A stretch of 45,493 nt of DNA from Candidatus Roizmanbacteria bacterium RIFCSPHIGHO2_12_FULL_38_13 (GCA_001789555.1 MFZZ01000043.1:1-45493); one strand, 5' to 3'. Positions 1 to 7,953 are shown, counted from the stretch's first letter. Made by a program: numbers and translations. The notes: generated from the sequence alone by a model not told the origin.

Positions 1-327
1 ATCAAGAGTATCCGACCCGATGCACCAGTAAAAAGTATCTGAAGGTCTTTCTTTTGTCAAAAATCCCAAAGTATCAATAGTGTAGCTTGTATCATTTCGT
101 TTTATCTCCAGGTCTGAAGCTTTTATTTTTTCGGTCTCCACCAATTTTGTCATGGCAAGGCGGTGGGAAGTAGGGGAGAGTGATTTTTGAAAAGGGTGAG
201 AATAGACGGGCATAAGCCAGACCTCATCAAGCTTCATTATCTCAAGTACCTGTTCTGCGACGATAATGTGTCCAAGGTGGGGAGGGTCATATGCTCCGCC
301 AAGAATGGCTATTTTCATTATTTTCAT
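1..327 (-). CDS. nadD: nicotinate-nucleotide adenylyltransferase, truncated at window edge
   Basis: The visible 109 N-terminal residues open with MKIAILGGAYDPPHLGH, the nucleotidylyltransferase signature G-G-x-F/Y-D-P-x-H-x-G-H, followed by a NadD-like continuation (DEVWLMPVYSHPFQK, then a Ser-Pro-x-x-x-R region). The family transfers AMP from ATP to nicotinate mononucleotide to make deamido-NAD in NAD synthesis, in the cytoplasm. The C-terminal ISSTxxR motif would lie beyond base 1. Two in-frame ATGs are possible, at 327 and 318; the first has TATCAT six bases upstream, the spacing seen at other genes in this window. It follows the small membrane protein gene on the same strand by 17 bases. 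The family call is firm. Coenzyme A adenylyltransferase (CoaD) shares the motif, but the downstream sequence fits NadD better. Confidence 0.87.
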   Translation of the reverse strand, partial: MKIMKIAILGGAYDPPHLGHIIVAEQVLEIMKLDEVWLMPVYSHPFQKSLSPTSHRLAMTKLVETEKIKASDLEIKRNDTSYTIDTLGFLTKERPSDTFYWCIGSDTLD

Positions 328-344
328 GTAGATATGATAACAAA

Positions 345-674
345 TTATCTTTGACCGAGGGGCCGAGAGTAATGATTATGAGCTTCCTGAATAGTAGAAC
401 ACGATTGCTTGATAGCAGCTGTTTGCTCTTGAGGAGTCCATCCCTTAGTTTTCATGAAATCAAGTGAATTAAGAAAATCTTGTTGCTGTGCCGTATCTGC
501 CTGTGCCATACACGTTGTCTCGGGTCGAGGTGGATAATCATGAGTACTAATCCAAAACTTCCCAGCGAGTAAAGCAAAAGCTAAAACTCCGGTAGCAGCC
601 AATGACTCCATTAAAAGTACATGCTCATGCGCATAAGTAGAAAAACGAGTCCGAGCTTCTTGTAAAGCCAACAT
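345..674 (-). CDS. small single-pass membrane protein of unknown function
   Basis: A 109-residue protein from the ATG at 674; a longer reading begins at TTG 686. It has one hydrophobic stretch at about residues 22-40 (ESLAATGVLAFALLAGKFW) preceded by a charged, amphipathic N-terminus. The C-terminal half is soluble and polar, with two cysteines and the segment KTKGWTPQEQTAAIKQS, which could form a helix pair. I do not recognise the family. It lies 17 bases upstream of nadD on the same strand, so the two may be co-transcribed. A short inverted repeat, ATTCAA-N5-TTGAAT, sits just before the start. Normal amino-acid composition and an uninterrupted frame support coding, but the evidence is modest. 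Confidence 0.55.
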   Translation of the reverse strand: MLALQEARTRFSTYAHEHVLLMESLAATGVLAFALLAGKFWISTHDYPPRPETTCMAQADTAQQQDFLNSLDFMKTKGWTPQEQTAAIKQSCSTIQEAHNHYSRPLGQR

Positions 675-739
675 ACTATCATTCAAGGCAATTGAATAAT
701 AGATCTTATTATACTATAAAACTATAGGTTATTATTTTC

Positions 740-3163
740 TTATTGATACTTCAATCTCAAACTATTTCCAACCACAGATACCGAACTCAAAGCCATCGCC
801 ACACTGGCGATAATTGGTGACAATAATAAGCCAAAGCCCGGATAAAGCAATCCTGCTGCAATCGGAATACCGATAATATTATAGCCAAATGCCCAGAATA
901 AATTTTGTTTTATAATCGCAAGAGTTTGACGTGAAAGTTTGATGGTTTGAACTACTTTTTCAAGCGTTCCTTTAACAAGGACAATGTCTCCGGTTGCGAT
1001 AGCTACGTCAGTTCCGGTCCCCATGGCAATGCCGACATCGGCTTGTGCCAAAGCCGGCGCGTCATTTATACCGTCTCCAACCATGGCGACAATCTGACGT
1101 TTGTTAGAAAACGTCATCCCGAATTCATTTCGGGATCTTTTAGATTCTGAAACAAGTTCAGAATGACGAATATTTTGAAGTTCTTTTATCTTTTTTGATT
1201 TATCTGCCGGCATTACTTCTGCCAAGACCTCATCAATGCCGAGTTCTTGCGCTACAGCTTGAGCCGTAATTTTATTGTCTCCGGTGATCATCATAGTTTT
1301 TATTCCCATATCGTGAAGTTTACTCAAAGTTTCCTTGGCGTCTTCTTTCACTGTATCCGCAATCCCGACAACCGCAAGCACCGCCTTGTCAACCACAACT
1401 AAAGAAACGGTTTTCCCGGAATGACGAAGATCATTTATTTTTTTATCAAAATCTCCCGAAATATTTATTTCATTTTCCCTTAAAAATTTTTCTGTTCCGA
1501 CAAGAATATGTTTATTATTTATTTTTGCTTCAATACCGAGTCCCGGGTGGTCTTTAAAAGATGAAACCTCCAATTCTTTTACACCTCCCCTTGATTCCCT
1601 CCTCGAGGAGGGAGTAAGGGAGGTGCTGTCTTCAAAATAAGAAACAACTGCTTCTGCAAGCGGATGGTGTGAGCGCCTCTCAATGGAGTAGAGAAGTGAG
1701 GAAATTGTCTTATCTCTAGGTTCGTAATCGACTACCTCCGGTTTACCTTTTGTTAAAGTGCCGGTTTTATCAAAAACGATAACATTTATCTTGTGTGCAA
1801 TCTCAAGTGCTTCAGCGTCTTTAATCAAAATTCCATGCCTTGCCGCTTTTCCCGTGCCGACAAGTACAGCGGTCGGCGTTGCCAGTCCCAAAGCGCAAGG
1901 ACAGGCGATTATGAGTACGGTAATGGCTATATAAGTTGCAAAGGGTATTGATGTAGTAAACCAAAAAGCGAATGCTAACGTGGCAATGATGATTACGGCC
2001 GGCACAAAAACAGAAGAAACCCGATCCGCCAGCCTTTGTATCGGTGCCTCTGTGGCCTGCGCCTCCTCGACCATACGGATAATTTGTGAAAGTAGAGTAT
2101 CGGCACCGACTTTGGTCGCTCTATATTTGATAAATCCTGATTTGTTGATCGTTGCACCGATCACCGCATCACCTTTTTGTTTATAAACCGGGATGGATTC
2201 ACCGGTCACCATTGATTCGTCAATTTCAGTCGAGCCTTCGACAATGGTTCCATCAACGGGAAACTTTTGTCCCGGCTTGACAACCACGGTGTCGCCAACC
2301 ATGACAAATTCAACCGGGATACGAATTTCTTTACCTTTTCTAATAACAATTGCCTCTTTAGCTTGAAGATGAAGTAGTGCTTTTATAGCTTGGGCAGCTT
2401 GACCTTTTGCCCGCATCTCAAGAAGCCGCCCGAGCAAAATAAAAAAAATTATGAATACCGAGGCTTCGAAATAGACCTCGCCTCCTGCCTCAAGGGTAGT
2501 AGAAAATGTCTGGGGAAAAAAGGTAACAATTGTTGAATACGCCCAGGCGGTGCCGGTGCCAAGAGCAATAAGCGTATCCATGTTTGAGGCTTTTATTTTT
2601 GCTGCAGTCCACGCGCTGACAAAAACATCTTTTCCGCCAATAAAAAGTATCGGTGTGGCGAGTAAAAACTGTAAAAAATTCACATTTGGCAAAATCTTAC
2701 TCAACTCAGGCAAACCAAACTTCATCCCAAATGCCATCCAAAACATATATATGAGAAAGGGTATTGCACCAAGTCCCATCAAAGTGACACGTCTTTTTAA
2801 ATTATTGTAGAGCTCATTGCGAAGTTTTTCATCAAGTGGAATTCCGTGATCATGTTGATCCGAATTTTCTTCGTCATGATGCATATTGTGATGTTCCATG
2901 GACATTTTTTCTACTTCAGGAGGTGAAGCCAGAACAGTAGTGCCTGAAGGGGTATATACCATTTGATATGTACCGGCGCTTGCCACCGCTTTTTTTAATT
3001 TTTCAATATTTACTTTGTCCTCATCATATTCGACGGTAATTTTTTCGGTTGCGAAGTTCACCATCACATTTTTTACACCGGTAAGTTCACCGACGACATC
3101 TTCGATCAAAGTTTTACATGAAGCGCAATGCATACCGACAATGGGAAAAGTTTTTTTTATCAT
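740..3163 (-). CDS. copA: Cu(I)-exporting P1B-type ATPase
   Basis: 807 residues with the full P1B-1 architecture. An N-terminal heavy-metal-associated domain carries GMHCASC (residues 10-16). A His-rich linker follows (about 91-107), then the actuator TGES (320-323), the membrane CPC metal site (421-423), the phosphorylation loop DKTGTLT (465-471), the HP dipeptide (500-501) and the hinge GDGINDAP (697-704). YN in the penultimate helix and MxxSS in the last helix are the Cu(I) selectivity residues of CopA. The protein exports Cu(I) across the cytoplasmic membrane at the cost of ATP. The start ATG overlaps the stop of the upstream fusion gene by four bases, so the two are translationally coupled. 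The cytoplasmic loop contains two in-frame palindromic insertions (about residues 513-527 and 666-685), listed separately. Confidence 0.95.
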   Translation of the reverse strand: MIKKTFPIVGMHCASCKTLIEDVVGELTGVKNVMVNFATEKITVEYDEDKVNIEKLKKAVASAGTYQMVYTPSGTTVLASPPEVEKMSMEHHNMHHDEENSDQHDHGIPLDEKLRNELYNNLKRRVTLMGLGAIPFLIYMFWMAFGMKFGLPELSKILPNVNFLQFLLATPILFIGGKDVFVSAWTAAKIKASNMDTLIALGTGTAWAYSTIVTFFPQTFSTTLEAGGEVYFEASVFIIFFILLGRLLEMRAKGQAAQAIKALLHLQAKEAIVIRKGKEIRIPVEFVMVGDTVVVKPGQKFPVDGTIVEGSTEIDESMVTGESIPVYKQKGDAVIGATINKSGFIKYRATKVGADTLLSQIIRMVEEAQATEAPIQRLADRVSSVFVPAVIIIATLAFAFWFTTSIPFATYIAITVLIIACPCALGLATPTAVLVGTGKAARHGILIKDAEALEIAHKINVIVFDKTGTLTKGKPEVVDYEPRDKTISSLLYSIERRSHHPLAEAVVSYFEDSTSLTPSSRRESRGGVKELEVSSFKDHPGLGIEAKINNKHILVGTEKFLRENEINISGDFDKKINDLRHSGKTVSLVVVDKAVLAVVGIADTVKEDAKETLSKLHDMGIKTMMITGDNKITAQAVAQELGIDEVLAEVMPADKSKKIKELQNIRHSELVSESKRSRNEFGMTFSNKRQIVAMVGDGINDAPALAQADVGIAMGTGTDVAIATGDIVLVKGTLEKVVQTIKLSRQTLAIIKQNLFWAFGYNIIGIPIAAGLLYPGFGLLLSPIIASVAMALSSVSVVGNSLRLKYQ
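1113..1167. repeat. palindromic element inside copA (GTCAT...ATGAC type)
   Basis: 55 bp bounded by GTCAT and ATGAC and made of two consecutive hairpins: a GATCCCGAAAT/ATTTCGGGATC arm pair and a GATTCTGAAAC/GTTCAGAATG arm pair. It is translated in frame as RHSELVSESK plus RNEFGMTF, between the TGDN and GDGINDAP motifs of CopA, where homologues need no such residues. The copy at 33750-33800 at the end of carA has the same layout and shared bases. Confidence 0.8.
1582..1625. repeat. GC-rich palindrome inside copA
   Basis: A 44-bp near-perfect palindrome centred on CTCCTCGAGGAG, with outer arms CACCTCCC and GGGAGGTG. It is read in frame as TSLTPSSRRESRGGVK, directly after the HP motif region in the nucleotide-binding domain. 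Its base composition is very unlike the surrounding AT-rich gene, which indicates an inserted mobile palindrome. Confidence 0.75.
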
Positions 3164-4533
3164 ATGACGCGGACTGAAATTGGCGGGACCATACCCATGG
3201 TACAGCTGATTTTATAGTTACCTTTTTTTTCCGGAGTAAACTCAACTTCAGTAATTTTTTCAGTTAGATAAATAACATTTTCATAAAGACCCGGCAGGTA
3301 CATCGCTTGCGCGCAACCGTAAGCCCCATTATTGTTGACTTTCAGTTTGACCGGGACACCTACCTTTAGCGTTAGTTCCTTTGGCAAATATTCAAAACCG
3401 GCAGCTTCAAGATTCACTTCCTGCAACTCTTTTCCATTTTCATTAATTATTGTTACTCCTGATCCTTCAGAAATTGAAGATGTATTCGTCGACTCATCAA
3501 TAAAAGACAAATCGCTCAAACTGGCGACACCTAAAACGTTAAGTGATGCATTGAAGTTATAAACCCCGAAAACAATAATAAATACAGCAACAACCAGATT
3601 AAAAACTTGGGCATAAATTTCATGGGTTTGAAATTTAAGGCTTGAGTAACTCAAAAAAGCAAGCACAGGTAAAGTTCCAAGCGCAAAAGCGCTCATTATT
3701 AACATGCTACTTAATGGATTGCCCGTTGCAAGTGCTATTGATTGAGCCATAAGAGTAAATCCGCAAGGGAGAAAAAAAGTGAGCGCTCCTGAAATAAACG
3801 GCATATATTTTCCGCTGAAGTTTTTTTCATCGCTTACATATCCTGTGATAAAATGGGGAAGCGAAAAATTAAAACGTTTTAAAAATGGCACCCCAAGCAT
3901 TTGCAAGCCCAAGATAATAATAAAAAAAGAAACAGCGCTTACAAAAATCGACATAAAACTTAAGGAAATTTTGAAAAATGAACCAATCAATCCAAGTGCA
4001 GCGCCGAGAAGCGCAAAAGAAATCAATCTCCCGATATTAAACATGGCAAAGGGTATGAAGCGCCTGTTTGTCTCTTTTCCACCATATAGTGACTGCCATT
4101 GCTTTGACAAAGATAAAAGCAGCCCGCCGACTAAAGCAGCGCAACTTGACAAACCGGCGACAATTCCAAGGATGAAAAATGCCGGCAAAGTAGAACTCTT
4201 AGTGACACTAAACCTGGCCAAAATTTTTGTATCTTCAATTACTAGATAAATAACGGTAAGAAAAATTAAAACAATAACCGCAGTAAACAAATTCTTAAAA
4301 TTCAATTGAGTTTGTCCCATGGCATTAGAACTGAATGAATAGCCAAGTTCAGAAAATTCTTCGTTAAGTTGCTCAATATCGACATGTCCCGTGATATCCA
4401 CCTGTCTGTCTTTTAGAGAAGCGACGACCGAAGTGACACGCGGCATTTTTTTGATTTTGCGCTCAATCACAAGCTCACATGCCGCGCAGTGCATGCCGGA
4501 AACGTATAAAGTACAGTATTTTTCTCTAGGCAT
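3160..4533 (-). CDS. HMA domain-TauE/SafE-like membrane domain-cupredoxin fusion, copper handling
   Basis: 457 residues with three parts. Residues 1-70 are a heavy-metal-associated domain with GMHCAAC (13-19). Residues 75-340 hold about seven membrane segments of the TauE/SafE / DsbD-like class, with cysteines in GLSSCAALVGG and FFLPCGFTLMAQS, the repeated helix pair typical of that fold. The C-terminal 95 residues form a cupredoxin-like beta domain with Cys407 and a SCTMGM segment (Cys444, Met446, Met448) as likely Cu ligands. The arrangement suggests that Cu(I) is bound on one side of the membrane and passed across or towards CopA. It sits between csoR and copA; its stop overlaps the copA start (ATGA). 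Copper involvement is well supported by context; the transport direction is inference. Confidence 0.85.
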   Translation of the reverse strand: MPREKYCTLYVSGMHCAACELVIERKIKKMPRVTSVVASLKDRQVDITGHVDIEQLNEEFSELGYSFSSNAMGQTQLNFKNLFTAVIVLIFLTVIYLVIEDTKILARFSVTKSSTLPAFFILGIVAGLSSCAALVGGLLLSLSKQWQSLYGGKETNRRFIPFAMFNIGRLISFALLGAALGLIGSFFKISLSFMSIFVSAVSFFIIILGLQMLGVPFLKRFNFSLPHFITGYVSDEKNFSGKYMPFISGALTFFLPCGFTLMAQSIALATGNPLSSMLIMSAFALGTLPVLAFLSYSSLKFQTHEIYAQVFNLVVAVFIIVFGVYNFNASLNVLGVASLSDLSFIDESTNTSSISEGSGVTIINENGKELQEVNLEAAGFEYLPKELTLKVGVPVKLKVNNNGAYGCAQAMYLPGLYENVIYLTEKITEVEFTPEKKGNYKISCTMGMVPPISVRVI

Positions 4534-4549
4534 AGAATTTTTTTCCTAA

Positions 4550-4631
4550 GAACGCGAAGAATACTCGATCGAGCACGCTCACGGAGCGAAGCGACTTGAG
4601 AGGTACGCAGAGCCGACGTATTCGAGCGTTC
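4550..4631. repeat. imperfect inverted repeat between csoR and the HMA-TauE fusion gene
   Basis: The ends GAACGC..GAATAC.TCG and CGA.GTATTC..GCGTTC pair imperfectly around a GC-rich middle containing CACGCTCACGGAGCGAAGCG. Composition and layout resemble the inverted-repeat elements at 7076-7183, 37113-37221 and 44028-44095. It fills most of the 107-bp gap inside the copper operon. It could be a processing or attenuation structure, or simply an inserted repeat. Confidence 0.5.
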
Positions 4632-4640
4632 ATTATAAAA

Positions 4641-4907
4641 TTATTTAAACTTATAAATTCCGATAAGCTCCTGCACTGTTTTTTTTTCTTTTCCCTCTTT
4701 TATCTGATGAATCGCGCAGGTATTTAAATGATCTTCCATCATGAGCATATCAATTTGTTTCAAAGCCTTTTGTACGGCAAGCGAGTGATGTAGTACATCG
4801 ATACAGTATTGGTCGGCTTCAATCATATCATATACTTTTTGCAGGTGTCCTTTAACTATTTTTAATCTATGAAGAATACGATGTTTATTGTTTTTTATGT
4901 GTACCAT
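4641..4907 (-). CDS. csoR: CsoR-family copper-sensing repressor
   Basis: An 88-residue all-helical DUF156/CsoR protein. Counted from the ATG at 4907, the Cu(I) ligands are Cys35, His60 and Cys64 (in YCIDVLHH and EDHLNTC), matching the Cys-His-Cys triad of characterised CsoR proteins and not the ligand sets of nickel- or formaldehyde-sensing relatives. It should repress the copper operon and release DNA on binding Cu(I). I prefer ATG 4907 over the in-frame ATG at 4922: GGGGAG lies seven bases upstream of 4907, and the upstream codons overlap a perfectly placed operator palindrome. It is the first gene of the operon with the HMA-TauE fusion and copA. Confidence 0.9.
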   Translation of the reverse strand: MVHIKNNKHRILHRLKIVKGHLQKVYDMIEADQYCIDVLHHSLAVQKALKQIDMLMMEDHLNTCAIHQIKEGKEKKTVQELIGIYKFK

Positions 4908-4910
4908 ATC

Positions 4911-4933
4911 TAATCTCCCCATAGGGGATTAAT
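4911..4933 (-). promoter_or_regulatory. CsoR-type operator
   Basis: Read on either strand this is an AT-flanked palindrome with the core CCCCATAGGGGAT, the shape of known CsoR sites (a C-run facing a G-run between TA-rich arms). It begins just downstream of the -10 box at 4936-4941 and covers the presumed transcription start and the Shine-Dalgarno of csoR, so a bound repressor would block initiation. Binding is inferred from the motif and the adjacent csoR. Confidence 0.7.
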
Positions 4934-4935
4934 CG

Positions 4936-4964
4936 ATCATAATATACGGTTGTCAATAAGTCAA
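4936..4964 (-). promoter_or_regulatory. csoR-copA operon promoter
   Basis: On the minus strand, TTGACT (4959-4964) and TATGAT (4936-4941) are separated by exactly 17 bases, a standard housekeeping sigma-factor promoter. The operator palindrome follows immediately. Confidence 0.7.
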
Positions 4965-4977
4965 GAGAATTAATATA

Positions 4978-6384
4978 ATGATATTTATGAAGCTTGCTTT
5001 TGTTGATGTTGAGACGTCAGGATCGCATATGCGTCACGATCGCATCATCGAGATCGGTATCCTGCGGGTAGAAAACGGCAGACTTACACGCACCTATAAT
5101 CAACTTATCAATCCGGAAATGCCGGTTGCGCCTTTTATTCAAGATCTAACCGGTATCGATCCAAGTGAACTTGAATTTGCGCCTACATTTGAACAAGTGA
5201 AGGAAGAAATTCTAGAGATTTTGGATGGAGTAATTTTTGTTGCCCACAATGTCAGGTTTGATTACGGTTTTTTGAGAAACGAGTTTCGACGCTACGGTAT
5301 GGGTTTTATGACCAAACAGCTATGTACCGTAAAACTTTCTCGAGCTTTATTTCCGGAGTATCGAAGGCACAATCTGGACTCGATCATTGATCGATTTAAT
5401 TTACGTATAAACTATCGGCATCGTGCGTACGATGATGCTCAAATAATCTGGAAGTTTTATGATTATTTGATCGCTAAATTTTCCGAAATAAAGATCGAAC
5501 AAACCATTGAAAAAGTGATGTTTAGACCCTCACTCCCTCCGACGCTGACTGAAAAACACATCGAAGCACTGCCCGATGGACCTGGAGTCTATATTTTTTA
5601 CGGACCGGAAAAATTACCGCTATATATAGGCAAAAGTATCAACATCCGCGACCGTGTTTTGTCACATTTTGAGAGCGATCAGAATTCATCCCGCGAGTTT
5701 AATATCAAACAACAACTCCAAGAGATTGACACAATCACAACGGCAGGCGAGTTCGGTGCCTTACTTACCGAGGCAAAGCTTATCAAAGAGATGCAGCCTA
5801 TATACAACCGTCGACTCCGCTTGCTAAAAACAATTGTTGTAGTTACAAAGACTTCAGACAAAAAAGGTTTTTTTGTTCCGTTAATTGAACAAGTCAAACA
5901 AATTGACCCTGACACAGTCGATGATGTGTTAGCGATTTTTCCGACCAAAAAGGTGGCTAAAGAATATCTTATCAGACAGGCACAAAAGTATGGTTTATGT
6001 CAAAAAATTCTTGCTCTTGAAAAAGCGACCGGATCTTGTTTTGCCTATAAAATTGAGCAGTGCAATGGCGCTTGTGTCGGAAAGGAAAACCATCTTGCTC
6101 ACAACATCAGATTTATCGAAGCTCTAAGCGAGTACAAGATCAAGCAATGGCCCTTTCAAAGACCAATAGTGATCACAGATTACGATCCTATTGATGCCAA
6201 AAAAGAAGAATATCTGGTTGATAAATGGTGTCTGATTTCACAAGAATCGGATGAGTTGATTTTTGATTATGACATCTACAAAATCTTGGTCAGATATATT
6301 TATAAAAAAACCAACCAACACAATATCCATCAACTTAGTCGTCAGAGTGATCTTCATCGCAACAGCTACTCTTTGATTTATTGA
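4978..6384 (+). CDS. DEDDh 3'-5' exonuclease fused to GIY-YIG (UvrC/Cho-like) nuclease
   Basis: 468 residues. The N-terminal 170 form a DnaQ-like DEDDh exonuclease: FVDVETSG (Exo I Asp/Glu), AHNVRFDYGFL (Exo II) and HRAYDDAQ (Exo III His/Asp). Residues about 200-290 are a GIY-YIG domain (GVYIFYGPEK, LYIGKSINIRDRV), followed by a UvrC-like segment with the pattern CQKILALEK...CFAYKIEQCNGAC. Exonuclease plus UvrC-N fusions are known from other bacteria and are thought to act in DNA repair, with the GIY-YIG part nicking DNA and the DEDDh part trimming 3' ends. The start may be ATG 4978 or ATG 4987 (MKLAFVDVET). It is divergent from csoR, with the promoter region between them only 70 bases long. 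Confidence 0.88.
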   Translation: MIFMKLAFVDVETSGSHMRHDRIIEIGILRVENGRLTRTYNQLINPEMPVAPFIQDLTGIDPSELEFAPTFEQVKEEILEILDGVIFVAHNVRFDYGFLRNEFRRYGMGFMTKQLCTVKLSRALFPEYRRHNLDSIIDRFNLRINYRHRAYDDAQIIWKFYDYLIAKFSEIKIEQTIEKVMFRPSLPPTLTEKHIEALPDGPGVYIFYGPEKLPLYIGKSINIRDRVLSHFESDQNSSREFNIKQQLQEIDTITTAGEFGALLTEAKLIKEMQPIYNRRLRLLKTIVVVTKTSDKKGFFVPLIEQVKQIDPDTVDDVLAIFPTKKVAKEYLIRQAQKYGLCQKILALEKATGSCFAYKIEQCNGACVGKENHLAHNIRFIEALSEYKIKQWPFQRPIVITDYDPIDAKKEEYLVDKWCLISQESDELIFDYDIYKILVRYIYKKTNQHNIHQLSRQSDLHRNSYSLIY

Positions 6385-6393
6385 CAAATGCTT

Positions 6394-6399
6394 TATAAT
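6394..6399 (+). promoter_or_regulatory. -10 box of the DsbA-like gene, leaderless layout
   Basis: TATAAT lies seven bases before the ATG at 6407, so transcription would start at or next to the start codon. A weak -35 (TTTGAT) lies 16 bases upstream. Confidence 0.55.
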
Positions 6400-6406
6400 A
6401 GTACAC

Positions 6407-7066
6407 ATGAACAGGAATACACTTCTTGTAACGACGCTGTCAATAATTGGTATGATGGTTTTTTTGGTTGCAGCATACATGTTCACGAGCGGCAGTGGTC
6501 CCGCGGAAACAGAATATCAAGAACTTAAATCTGTAAGAAAAAGTGATCATACAAAATGGTCAAAAAATAACAAAATATTGTTCATCGAATATAGCGACTT
6601 TCAATGTCCTGCCTGCGGAGTCTATTACAACCTTATAAAAAATATCAGTGATGATGCGGATTCAAAAAAAATATTGCAAAACGTTACTTTAGTCTACCGT
6701 CATTTTCCACTTGATTCTGCTCATAAAAATGCTCGCTCTGCAGCTCATGCGGCCGAAGCAGCAGGATTACAAGGAAAATTTTTTGAGTTCCACGATCTTC
6801 TTTTTGAAAAACAACCAGAGTGGTCGGAAACTGACAAGCCCGAAGAAATATTTACGGGATACGCCAAGTCGCTAAAACTAGATCTTGAAAAATTTAAAAC
6901 TGATATGAACTCAAAGACTGTCAAAGACATCGTCCAAGCCGATCTGGTTTCGGGACGTGATTTTGATGTTCAAGGTACACCAACATTTTTTTTAAACGGT
7001 AAAAAAATCGACAACCCGCCTTCAATTGAGGAGTTAAAAAAAGTATTACTTGAAGGAATAAAATAA
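6407..7066 (+). CDS. membrane-anchored DsbA-like thioredoxin-fold protein
   Basis: 219 residues. One N-terminal membrane segment (about 6-27) is followed by a DsbA-type thioredoxin domain with the active site FQCPACG (Cys67, Cys70), the helical insert and the cis-proline loop GTPTFFLNG. Proteins of this kind (BdbD-like) introduce or isomerise disulfides on the outer face of the cytoplasmic membrane. No DsbB or VKOR partner is present in the window. It follows the nuclease fusion by 22 bases but has its own TATAAT. No lipobox cysteine is seen, so it is probably held by an uncleaved anchor. Confidence 0.88.
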   Translation: MNRNTLLVTTLSIIGMMVFLVAAYMFTSGSGPAETEYQELKSVRKSDHTKWSKNNKILFIEYSDFQCPACGVYYNLIKNISDDADSKKILQNVTLVYRHFPLDSAHKNARSAAHAAEAAGLQGKFFEFHDLLFEKQPEWSETDKPEEIFTGYAKSLKLDLEKFKTDMNSKTVKDIVQADLVSGRDFDVQGTPTFFLNGKKIDNPPSIEELKKVLLEGIK

Positions 7067-7075
7067 CAATAAATC

Positions 7076-7183
7076 CGAGCGAGTAATCAAAATTTACGAG
7101 TTTCCACGCAACATGCCACTCACGACTATATGGATACTAATGATATCTTTGCTTGGAACCGAGTAAATTTTAGGTTACGAGCG
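7076..7183. repeat. inverted-repeat element A, upstream of the hydrolase gene
   Basis: Begins GAGCGAGTAATCAAAATTTAC and ends GTAAATTTTAGGTTACGAGCG; these ends are imperfect inverted repeats of each other. The right end is shared almost base for base with elements at 37113-37221 and 44028-44095. It fills the gap before the gene at 7201 and ends 17 bases before its ATG. Confidence 0.65.
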
Positions 7184-7200
7184 AAAGATTTAATCTAATT

Positions 7201-7953
7201 ATGTATATACGTATCGATAATCGAAAGATTCATTACAAAAAGTTCGGCCGGGGCAATACGATATTGTTTGTTCATGGCTGGGGCGGAAACCTCTATAGCT
7301 TGCACAAGCTGGCAATACTGGCGTCAAAAAAATATACTGCGATCTTGATAGATCTGCCCGGGTTTGGCAAAAGCGACAATCCGCCTCCAAACTGGGGAGT
7401 AGATGGTTATGCGGAAAATCTTGCCTTTTTTATCAAAGGTTTAAAACTCAAAAATATTGCATATTTTGGCCACTCTTTTGGCGGAGAGCTTGGTATTTAT
7501 CTTACAGTTCATTATGCGCTATACATTGACAAACTGATCTTATGTAACAGCTCATTTAAAAGAGAAAGAAAAATATCAAAACTCGCAAGATTGTTTAAAA
7601 CTTTTCCCAGAAATAAAATCGTGGTTTTAAAAACACTTGAACCTTATATCAAAAATTTTTACTACAAAATTTTTCACAAAGATTCTGATCTTACAAAGTA
7701 TCCACATCTTGAAATTAACTTCAGGAAAATCATCACTCAAGATCTTACAAGTGAAACCAAAAAAATAAGAAAAAAAACTTTGATATTATGGGGCGAAGAT
7801 GACCATACGACTCCTGTTTTATGGGGTTATGAATTAGAAAAAAACATCCCAAATTCGATCATAAAAGTCATGCCACAAACACGACATAATTTACCGATTG
7901 TCCATCCGGAGCTCATCTGGCCAGAAATCAAAACCTTTTTATGTTTGGCATAA
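7201..7953 (+). CDS. alpha/beta-fold hydrolase
   Basis: 250 residues with the full alpha/beta hydrolase pattern: oxyanion loop FVHGWGG (24-30), nucleophile elbow GHSFGG (Ser92), acid Asp200 or Asp201 in LILWGEDDHTTPV and His229 in QTRHNLP. No signal peptide is visible. The substrate cannot be told from sequence. It is the first gene of a tight four-gene set whose next members are a Mur-ligase-like protein (13-base overlap), an aminotransferase and a FemX-like transferase, so a role in cell-wall precursor or surface-polymer metabolism is plausible but unproven. It is preceded by repeat element A. Confidence 0.85.
   Translation: MYIRIDNRKIHYKKFGRGNTILFVHGWGGNLYSLHKLAILASKKYTAILIDLPGFGKSDNPPPNWGVDGYAENLAFFIKGLKLKNIAYFGHSFGGELGIYLTVHYALYIDKLILCNSSFKRERKISKLARLFKTFPRNKIVVLKTLEPYIKNFYYKIFHKDSDLTKYPHLEINFRKIITQDLTSETKKIRKKTLILWGEDDHTTPVLWGYELEKNIPNSIIKVMPQTRHNLPIVHPELIWPEIKTFLCLA

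Noticed and set aside
947-1150. plus-strand reading ending in RHPEFISGSFRF within copA
   Set aside because: Antisense of copA; its ending is only the palindromic element read from the other side.
3779-4249. 156-residue plus-strand reading across the fusion gene
   Set aside because: Lies antisense to a well-supported gene, with biased composition and no motif.
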